Of a DNA stretch of 64,000 bases, positions 28,774-35,648 are shown piece by piece. The notes under the pieces are model-generated. The model was not told where the DNA came from and searched no databases. It saw only the letters and a list, made by a program, of their open reading frames with translations. This DNA is from Streptococcus suis (lineage in GTDB: Bacteria > Bacillota > Bacilli > Lactobacillales > Streptococcaceae), in the NCBI GenBank assembly GCA_002831545.1, contig CP025095.1, positions 186,001 through 250,000 on the forward strand, read 5' to 3'. Made by a program: the position numbers and the translations under genes. How positions within the stretch are numbered: position 1 is the stretch's first letter; each line of letters begins with the position of its first letter.

Positions 28774-29696
28774 GACAGACAAAGGAGATGCGACTGGTTT
28801 ATAGTGATTTTCTAGCTCAGGTAGGGCAGGAAGACACAACCATAGCAGCTATTGAAGCAGATTTATCCAGTTCAATGGCTACCAACAAATTGTCCTCTGT
28901 TCTGGGTGGACGCTATGTCAATGTAGGTATCATGGAGCAGGAAATGGTAGGGGTAGCAGCCGGACTATCTCTTCTAGGATACAAGCCATACATTCATACT
29001 TTCGGACCATTTGCTAGTCGTAGAGTCTATGATCAGGTGTTTATCTCTCTAGCTTATGCCCAGCTTAATGCCACGATCATTGGTTCCGATGCGGGGGTAT
29101 CAGCGGAGATGAATGGTGGGACTCACATGCCGTTTGAGGAGCTGGGCTTAATGCGGCTCATTCCAAAAGCGCGTGTTTATGAGGTCAGTGACGATGTCCA
29201 GTTTCAAGCTGTTCTAAAAGAAACCATCAAGGTAGACGGGTTGAAGTACATTCGGACCATTCGGAAAGCACCAACGGCTATTTATCAAGGTGGAGAAGAT
29301 TTTAGCAAAGGATACTGTGTCCTTAGGCAAGGGGAGGATATGACCTTGCTTGCGAGTGGTATTATGGTAGAGCAGGCATTAAAGGCGGCGGATCAGTTAG
29401 AGGCTCAAGGAGTATCTGTTCAAGTCATTGATCTTTTTCGTATCAAACCAATTCATGAAGACATACCAGCTCTATTATCAGGAAGGCCAGTATTAACCGT
29501 AGAAAATCATAATCGAATTGGAGGCCTAGGTAGTAGCATTTGTGAATTAATGGCTACGGATTTGACGACCCCAGTACATCGAATTGGTATTGAGGAATCT
29601 TTTGGTCAAGTTGGGCAACAGGTCTATTTGATGGATGTTTATGGACTGACAGCAGAGCATATTGTTAAACAAGCACAATTAATGTTACAACAATAG
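28770..29696 (+). CDS. Transketolase, C-terminal subunit
   Basis: 308 residues holding the pyrimidine-binding domain (IMEQEMVGVAAGLSLLG, with the catalytic Glu) and the C-terminal regulatory domain (VENHNRIGGLGSSI). It is the partner of the upstream half; such split transketolases are common beside PTS genes in Firmicutes. Start ATG overlaps the previous stop. A hairpin terminator follows at 29770. Confidence 0.93.
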   Translation: MRQTKEMRLVYSDFLAQVGQEDTTIAAIEADLSSSMATNKLSSVLGGRYVNVGIMEQEMVGVAAGLSLLGYKPYIHTFGPFASRRVYDQVFISLAYAQLNATIIGSDAGVSAEMNGGTHMPFEELGLMRLIPKARVYEVSDDVQFQAVLKETIKVDGLKYIRTIRKAPTAIYQGGEDFSKGYCVLRQGEDMTLLASGIMVEQALKAADQLEAQGVSVQVIDLFRIKPIHEDIPALLSGRPVLTVENHNRIGGLGSSICELMATDLTTPVHRIGIEESFGQVGQQVYLMDVYGLTAEHIVKQAQLMLQQ

Positions 29697-29728
29697 TGAG
29701 ATAGTGATTCGTATTTTATGTAGCCTTT

Positions 29729-29768
29729 CGATTTACTTTGGCTTGGAAATAGGAAAGCAAATCAAATG
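29729..29768. repeat. Single hairpin-tail element variant
   Basis: GATTTACTTT pairs with AAAGCAAATC, enclosing GGCTTGGAAATAGG, which is close to the tail of the 23.7-kb array. Here the tail forms the loop of the stem. Confidence 0.5.
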
Positions 29769-29769
29769 T

Positions 29770-29801
29770 AAAAAATCAAGCTCTTAGGAACTTGATTTTT
29801 T
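29770..29801. terminator. Bidirectional terminator between transketolase and GNAT genes
   Basis: AAAAAATCAAG / CTTGATTTTTT stem with loop CTCTTAGGAA. The stop codon of the minus-strand acetyltransferase lies inside the loop. Confidence 0.85.
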
Positions 29802-30332
29802 CTTATTCTCTACCCATTCTTCTCTTAAAATTCCATATTTGATAGAATCATGATAATGTCCTTGCCAGTACCGAACTTTGCGGATATGGGCTTCTTTGGT
29901 CATGCCTAATTTTTCTGCGGTTCTCATCATGCCCTTGTTGCCAGACCAGGTAGTGAGCCCGATGTGTTCCAATTCTGCAAATTGCTGGAAAATGGTATCA
30001 ATCCAGAGTTGGAGAGCAGCTGTGCCATATCCTTTTCCCCAGACCTTATCGTCATAGATTTCAATCCCGATTTCGAGCCAGCGTGTTGACTGGCACTCCC
30101 AGTAATAGCTCACAAATCCAATAGGCAGCTGATCCACTAGGATTGCTCTGACACAATCTTTTTGTAACCACTGGTAGAGTTCAAGTGCTTGAAAATCTTC
30201 AAAAGTAGCGCAGGCCTGGTAGTCATCAAAATAGGGAGCTGCAAATTCCTTCCAGCGAGGTGCAGCTTCACGATGGCCAATCTTCCAAAGTGTATGCAAA
30301 TAATCTTCAGTCATCGGTGCAATTCTAATCAT
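29784..30332 (-). CDS. GNAT acetyltransferase (182 aa)
   Basis: Acetyltransferase of the RimJ/RimL-like type: KVWGKGYGTAALQLW for acetyl-CoA binding and LTTWSGNKGMMRTAEKLGMTKEAHIRKV near the end. AAGGAGG precedes the ATG. Its last codons, rich in Lys and Ser, lie in the terminator hairpin. Substrate unknown. Confidence 0.82.
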   Translation of the reverse strand: MIRIAPMTEDYLHTLWKIGHREAAPRWKEFAAPYFDDYQACATFEDFQALELYQWLQKDCVRAILVDQLPIGFVSYYWECQSTRWLEIGIEIYDDKVWGKGYGTAALQLWIDTIFQQFAELEHIGLTTWSGNKGMMRTAEKLGMTKEAHIRKVRYWQGHYHDSIKYGILREEWVENKKKSSS

Positions 30333-30411
30333 GAGAACCTCCTTTATTTTTCTAGTCTAGCATATTTGATGAAGGCTTGCAATTCCTGTCAGAATATGGG
30401 ACACTAGAATC

Positions 30412-32178
30412 ATGAAAAAGATACAGCGTGAATTTCAAAAAATATATTACAACTTAGACAAGATTCTTTTGCTCTTTTTTACCCTGTTTACCTTTATGGA
30501 ATTTGTTTGGATACCGCTCAATTCATGGATTTCTGAGGGACTCTTAGCTATGACAGGGCATGCCTACCTTTCACCGACGAATTTGTTGTCGGTGTTTGCT
30601 GAAAATCCGCTCGTGACAGGCTTGTTTATTCTCCTCTTTTTTGTCAACATTGCCATTGCCTATCTAGAATTAGCTCTATTGTTCACAGGGGTTTGGCAAC
30701 TGTTGGATGAAAAAGTCAAGCACCTCCCCGACTATTTACGGGATGTACGAGATAGTATGGTGGCGATTATCCGTCACAGCAGCCTACCAAAGGTTTTATT
30801 TCTCCTCTTTTACTCAGTTATTCTTCTCCCGTCTTTACGACGGGTATTAAATATCTATTATTTTAATAAAATCGTAGTACCCCAATTTATCGTAGATTAC
30901 CTATCCAACACAGTCTGGCTAGGAATATTGATTTTGTTCTTTCTCCTCTTGTTCTTCTGGCTCGCATCACGCTTTATGTACGCTCTGCCGAACATTTACT
31001 TTGAACACAGGAGTGTGAAGGAGTCCATCGCCTATTCTTGGAAGAAGACCAGGGGAAGAAAGCAAGTCAGTTCCTTTTTCCGTCTGATTTGGCTGGTCAC
31101 TTTTCCAGTCCTCCTATTCACAGGAATAGGGATATTGCTCTATCTAGTACAGTTAGTGGCTGAACCTTATCTACCAGACACAGGCCCATCATATTGGCTG
31201 GCAGTTGTTTGTTATGCAATCCTAAAATTAGCCTACTACGGAGTAGTTGCGCTCTTTATGATGGGATTCATTAGTCTCTTAACAGGGAAACAATTGCCAA
31301 ACTACCGCCGTAAACGCCTCCGTCATCGCCTGCGATTGGCAATTTTACTAGTATCTGGTCTGGTGTTCGGTACCCAAGGAGCGCTTGCACTCTACTATCC
31401 CTTCGATACCCTGCCAGTTACCATTTCCCATCGCGGTGTTGACAATGGCAATGCTGTCCAGAACTCTATCGAGGCCCTAGAGAAAACCTCTCAACTCAAG
31501 CCAGACTATATTGAGATGGATGTTCAGGAGACGAAGGATGGTCAGTTTATTGTCATGCATGATACGGATTTATTGGCTTTGACGGGCAATTCCGGAGGTA
31601 CACATGACTATACTCTTGCAGAGTTGACAGGGATGACTGCATCAGAAAACGGCATGACAGCTCCAGTTCCTTCTTTTGATGAATATCTTGAAAAAGCGGA
31701 TGAGCTAGAACAAAAATTATTGGTAGAAATTAAAGTGACCAAGGCAGATTCGCCAAAACTCACCCAGAATTTCTTAAAAAAATACGGTCAACGTTTGATT
31801 GCCAAAGGACACCAGATGCAATCACTAGATTACCGTACTATTATCGAAATAAAGCAGTACAGCGAGAAATTAGTATCCTTCTTTATTCTTCCGTTCAACT
31901 CTATCTATCCGACGACGGTTGCTGATGGTTATACAATGGAATACACTTCGCTGGATCAAAACTTTATGGTAAAATCTTGGATTCGTGGGAAGTTAGTTTA
32001 TGCTTGGACACCGAATGAAGAAGAGAGTATGACCAAGATGTTGCTGTTACAAGTGGATGGTATCATCACTGACAACATGACCGATCTCCAAAGTCTGATG
32101 GAGGAAATGAAAGAGAATCGACGTTATCCAGACCTCTTTTTCCTGCAATTTCAGTCTTTGATTTATAATTTTGAATAA
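30412..32178 (+). CDS. Glycerophosphodiester phosphodiesterase with N-terminal membrane domain
   Basis: 588 residues. Residues 1-330 hold about seven membrane segments (GPDPase membrane domain); residues about 340-575 are the GDPD TIM barrel with ISHRG, EMDVQETKDGQFIVMHD and LLVEIKV, the catalytic and Ca-binding positions. The enzyme hydrolyses glycerophosphodiesters or related lipoteichoic acid material at the outer face of the membrane. No clear ribosome binding site before the ATG. A terminator shared with the convergent ybaB gene follows. Confidence 0.88.
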   Translation: MKKIQREFQKIYYNLDKILLLFFTLFTFMEFVWIPLNSWISEGLLAMTGHAYLSPTNLLSVFAENPLVTGLFILLFFVNIAIAYLELALLFTGVWQLLDEKVKHLPDYLRDVRDSMVAIIRHSSLPKVLFLLFYSVILLPSLRRVLNIYYFNKIVVPQFIVDYLSNTVWLGILILFFLLLFFWLASRFMYALPNIYFEHRSVKESIAYSWKKTRGRKQVSSFFRLIWLVTFPVLLFTGIGILLYLVQLVAEPYLPDTGPSYWLAVVCYAILKLAYYGVVALFMMGFISLLTGKQLPNYRRKRLRHRLRLAILLVSGLVFGTQGALALYYPFDTLPVTISHRGVDNGNAVQNSIEALEKTSQLKPDYIEMDVQETKDGQFIVMHDTDLLALTGNSGGTHDYTLAELTGMTASENGMTAPVPSFDEYLEKADELEQKLLVEIKVTKADSPKLTQNFLKKYGQRLIAKGHQMQSLDYRTIIEIKQYSEKLVSFFILPFNSIYPTTVADGYTMEYTSLDQNFMVKSWIRGKLVYAWTPNEEESMTKMLLLQVDGIITDNMTDLQSLMEEMKENRRYPDLFFLQFQSLIYNFE

Positions 32179-32180
32179 AC

Positions 32181-32214
32181 AAAGACGCGAAGGCCTGGCC
32201 CAATCGCGTCTTTT
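32181..32214. terminator. Bidirectional terminator
   Basis: AAAGACGCGA / TCGCGTCTTTT stem between two convergent genes. Confidence 0.85.
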
Positions 32215-32219
32215 CTGTC

Positions 32220-32519
32220 TTAAAATGGTAATTTACCTGCAAAGGCACCTAGTTTTTTCTGAGTTGCCTCGTCAACTTTTATAAGTGCAGCGTTGACGGC
32301 TTGGATTGTCATTTCTTGCAAGGTTTCAAGGTCGTCTGCATCTACAACATCAGCCTTGAAGTCGATAGAAACCAATTTCTTATCTCCAGTAAAAGTAGCA
32401 GTAACCAAGTCCTGTACAGAGCTACCAGTAAATTGAGTAGCAGCCAACTCAGCCTGGCTCTTCTCCATTTGTTTTTGAAGTTTTTGAGCTTGGCGCATCA
32501 TGTTTTGCATGTTCATCAT
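32220..32519 (-). CDS. YbaB/EbfC-family nucleoid-associated protein
   Basis: 99 residues, the normal family length. [20 protein letters not shown] is the typical N-terminal helix, followed by the conserved G-V-T beta part ([20 protein letters not shown]). Such proteins bind DNA as dimers. GAAAGGAAT is upstream at a long spacing. The IS30 copy lies about 180 bases beyond its start. Confidence 0.9.
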   Translation of the reverse strand: MMNMQNMMRQAQKLQKQMEKSQAELAATQFTGSSVQDLVTATFTGDKKLVSIDFKADVVDADDLETLQEMTIQAVNAALIKVDEATQKKLGAFAGKLPF

Positions 32520-32702
32520 AAGATTTTTAAAATTCCTTTCGTACCAAGGGGTTAGACCCTCTGGTTAAATTTTCGTTGCCTTATTTTGCCTTATAGTTAA
32601 AAATTTTCAAAGGCAGAGGCGTAGTAAATATTATAACATGTTTTATGTAGATAATGCTACCTTCTTAAAATAAGTTATAGTCAGCAATATCGGATATAAA
32701 CT

Positions 32703-34240
32703 GGTAAATTCTCAAAGTAAGTTCTAGTTCCCGTCCTTCCAGAAGTTACTCTGAGAAAACTGCATAACATCAACAGAATTTAGTCTCAGACTAAGTTCTG
32801 TTTTTGACTAAAAATGTTGATAGTAGTGAGTTTTAGGGTTGAAAATGTTGAAAAAAAGAGTACACTAAAGTTACTGGCTCTGAGACGTCTCAAAGTAAGT
32901 TCTAGCTATCTGGAATTTTGGATGGGACAAGTTCCTTTCTATTTTGAAATTATTTTTTGATAAAAACTAACGATTATTTATCCAATAATCGAGGTGATTG
33001 GATGACGTTCTCAGGGTCAATTTTAGAGATTCCCAAAAGCGTTGCCAATTCATCACCGTAGGTAAATGTAAAGAGTTCATAGGCGGATTTTCCGTTGAAA
33101 GAAGCTCGTCTGACGCTGTTGACATGCGAACAAACCAGGTTGATATCCTCCTGTGTCAAGTTATCAAACGAACTTCCTTTAGGAAGAATATCTCTGATAA
33201 GTGTGTGATTCTTCTCAATTCTCCCTTTCTGGTCAGAACGATTTGGGTCACAGAAGAATAGCTTAGATTCTCCACGAACATCCATTTCGATGTCGTCCAC
33301 TCTAGCGAATTCACCACCATTATCGGTCAGAATGACAGGGAATAGTTCGCAGAAGTCCATCTCTTTCTGATGTAGGTCATTCTTGATAGCGTAGAGATGT
33401 TTAGCGACCTCATTAGCTGTTTTATTATCAAGTAATCGAGCGAAGATAAAGTTACAGAAGGAGAGGTTAAAGGCGAGAAGTACCTTTCCGCCGATCCGTC
33501 CAGTAACGGTGTCCATTTCCAGCCAATAGCTGCTTCCTTTCTCTGCGAGAAAGCGTTGGAAGTCCTCGTAAGACCGTCCTTCTCTGGCAGTTTTAGGAAT
33601 GGGTTGTAGGTTTCTGGTTCTCCGCTTTCTGAATTTCACGACACGGGGGAAATCAATGGGCTTTGTGGACAGATAGCCTTTTTCAAGGTATCGGTAGATA
33701 GAAGCTCTGGATGCCGAAAGTTCGTTTGAGGCGATGATGTGGTTGAGGTGTTGTCCCTTTTGGATGGCAGTAGAAACAATCTCATCCATGCGATAGAATT
33801 CTTCCTTGTTTAGTGCAACACCTGTTCTCGAGTCTGAGAGCTTAGCTTCATAATCAAGCTGAGCTCTTTTTGCGTAGTAGAACTGTTTCTGGTATCCGCA
33901 GTTGCTTCTCTTTTTCGGACAGGCATTACAAACGTAGGGAGCCTTTTTGAGTAGAGGGCAAGAATCACAATTGGATGTCACAGAATTTTCTTTAACCACT
34001 CGATTTCTCCGAACTTCTTTTGAGATTGTAGAAGGATCTTTACCTAACTTAGCTGCTATAGCTGAGAAGGGCTTAAGTTGTTCAATTCCTATTTGAATAT
34101 CATTGCGATCAGAGAGAGTTAAGTGTTTGTTTTTCATTGTCAGTTACCAACTTGTCCCATAGTAAGTTCTACCTTATTTCTTTGTCTCAGTCTAATTTCC
34201 AGTTTTTAAGACAGACTAGAACTTACTTTGGGAATTTAGC
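32703..34240 (-). mobile_element. IS30-family insertion sequence, copy 1 (about 1538 bp)
   Basis: Bounded by imperfect inverted repeats (left GGTAAATTCTCAAAGTAAG, right complement GCTAAATTCCCAAAGTAAG). Flanked by a perfect direct repeat TCGGATATAAACT (32690-32702 and 34241-34253). The second copy at 59854-61391 has the same ends. An internal copy of the end sequence CTCAAAGTAAGTTCTAG is at 32889-32905. Confidence 0.88.
32974..34137 (-). CDS. IS30-family transposase, copy 1
   Basis: 387 residues, full length. N-terminal HTH (LTLSDRNDIQIGIEQ; FSAIAAKLGKDPSTISKEVR), a CxxC-type cysteine-rich stretch (CDSC, CNACPKK, CGY) at about 57-82, and the DDE catalytic domain: Asp in WLEMDTVTG, Asp in ILTDNGGEF, Glu in GRIEKNHTLIRD. 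No frameshift seen. About a dozen residues differ from copy 2. Confidence 0.92.
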   Translation of the reverse strand: MKNKHLTLSDRNDIQIGIEQLKPFSAIAAKLGKDPSTISKEVRRNRVVKENSVTSNCDSCPLLKKAPYVCNACPKKRSNCGYQKQFYYAKRAQLDYEAKLSDSRTGVALNKEEFYRMDEIVSTAIQKGQHLNHIIASNELSASRASIYRYLEKGYLSTKPIDFPRVVKFRKRRTRNLQPIPKTAREGRSYEDFQRFLAEKGSSYWLEMDTVTGRIGGKVLLAFNLSFCNFIFARLLDNKTANEVAKHLYAIKNDLHQKEMDFCELFPVILTDNGGEFARVDDIEMDVRGESKLFFCDPNRSDQKGRIEKNHTLIRDILPKGSSFDNLTQEDINLVCSHVNSVRRASFNGKSAYELFTFTYGDELATLLGISKIDPENVIQSPRLLDK

Positions 34241-34275
34241 TCGGATATAAACTTGACATATTAATCTATTTTAAA

Positions 34276-34304
34276 TTGACTTTGAGGGATAAATTCGCTA
34301 TAAT
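34276..34304 (+). promoter_or_regulatory. Promoter of agaS
   Basis: TTGACT, 17 bases, TATAAT. It lies 23 bases outside the IS30 direct repeat, so it is intact. Confidence 0.8.
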
Positions 34305-34315
34305 ATAAGAAAAAA

Positions 34316-34329
34316 CTGGTTATAACCAG
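34316..34329. promoter_or_regulatory. Palindromic operator before agaS
   Basis: CTGGTTATAACCAG is a perfect 14-base palindrome just after the expected transcription start. It resembles GntR/HutC-type sites of amino-sugar regulators; no such regulator gene is in the window. Confidence 0.65.
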
Positions 34330-34345
34330 AAAACAAGGAGGAGCT

Positions 34346-35515
34346 ATGTTCCGTTTAGCAAAAGAAGAATTAGAAAAATTGGGAGCTATTATTACGGCGA
34401 CCGAAATTTACCAACAGCCTGGCTTGTGGAAAGAGGCTTATCAACTCTATCTTGACCAGCTTGAGAAGATTGAGGGCTTCTTGAAGGCTATCAAGGAAAA
34501 ACATGACTTTGTTCACGTCGTTTTTACAGGTGCAGGGACTTCTGATTTTGTTGGGCAAAGTATTGCCAACTATCTCAACCAAGTCAATGACTTGAAACAC
34601 ATTCGTTTTTCTGCCATTGGTACAGTGGAGCTGGTTAGTCGCCCACATGACTATTTACAGGCAGATATTCCAACGGTTTTGGTATCCTTTGCCCGTTCAG
34701 GAAATTCACCAGAAAGTGTGGCAGCAGTAGAAGTTGCCAAGCAATTGGTAGATAAATTGTATCAAGTGACCATTACCTGTGCACCAGAAGGTAAGCTGGC
34801 ACTAGCGGCTGAAGGAGATGCTGAAAATCTCCTGCTCTTGCAACCAGCTGGTTCAAACGATAAGGGCTTTGCCATGACAGGTTCTTACAGCTGTATGGCT
34901 CTGACAGCCCTCCTCGTCTTCTCGCCAGCCAGTCAAGAAGAAAAAGCTGCTTGGGTTGAGATCATTGCCCGTCTGGGTCAAGATGTTTTGGACCGTGAAG
35001 ACTACGTGCAAGACTTGATTAACCTTGATTTTGAGCGAGTGATTTACCTCGGTTCAGGTGGTTTCTACGGTCTTGCCCACGAAGCTCAGTTGAAAATTCT
35101 GGAATTGACAGCAGGCAAAATTGCGACCATGTACGAGTCACCACTCGGTTTCCGTCATGGACCAAAATCCTTCATCAATGAAAAGACCTTGATTTTCCTC
35201 TTTGCCTCAAACGATGCCTACACTCGTCAGTATGATGTGGACTTGCTCAATGAAGTCCATGGTGATGGCATAGCAGAGCGGATAGTGGCATTGTCGGCTG
35301 ATAAGTTAGTCGGTACAGAAGCAGCCAATTTTGTCTTGGCAGAGGGTGGGGCAGATCTGCCAGATGTTTTCCTAACCTTCCCTTACATCATCTTTGCCCA
35401 AACGGTATCTATTATGGCAGCCATTAAGTGCAACAACTTGCCAGATACACCATCACCAACAGGCACCGTCAACCGTGTGGTGCAGGGTGTGATTATACAT
35501 CCACTAGAAAAATAG
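34346..35515 (+). CDS. agaS: AgaS-like SIS-domain sugar isomerase/deaminase
   Basis: 389 residues with two SIS domains. The first is marked by FTGAGTSDFVGQSIANYL and SFARSGNSPESVAAV, the second by LGSGGFYGLAHEAQLKILEL and YESPLGFRHGPKSF. AgaS is the proposed galactosamine-6-phosphate isomerase/deaminase in N-acetylgalactosamine use. AAGGAGG lies 6 bases before ATG. The aga genes usually found with it are absent here. GH101 further on releases galactosyl-N-acetylgalactosamine, which would supply related substrates. Confidence 0.88.
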   Translation: MFRLAKEELEKLGAIITATEIYQQPGLWKEAYQLYLDQLEKIEGFLKAIKEKHDFVHVVFTGAGTSDFVGQSIANYLNQVNDLKHIRFSAIGTVELVSRPHDYLQADIPTVLVSFARSGNSPESVAAVEVAKQLVDKLYQVTITCAPEGKLALAAEGDAENLLLLQPAGSNDKGFAMTGSYSCMALTALLVFSPASQEEKAAWVEIIARLGQDVLDREDYVQDLINLDFERVIYLGSGGFYGLAHEAQLKILELTAGKIATMYESPLGFRHGPKSFINEKTLIFLFASNDAYTRQYDVDLLNEVHGDGIAERIVALSADKLVGTEAANFVLAEGGADLPDVFLTFPYIIFAQTVSIMAAIKCNNLPDTPSPTGTVNRVVQGVIIHPLEK

Positions 35516-35648
35516 TTACATGTATTCAATGATGAAGAAGCAGAGCTATTCGGTAGAGTTTTAACACATAAAAAACACATCCAACCACCTGAGTATCGTG
35601 GTATAATATAGTATATAATAAAATATAATATATTTAGGGATGGTAGAA

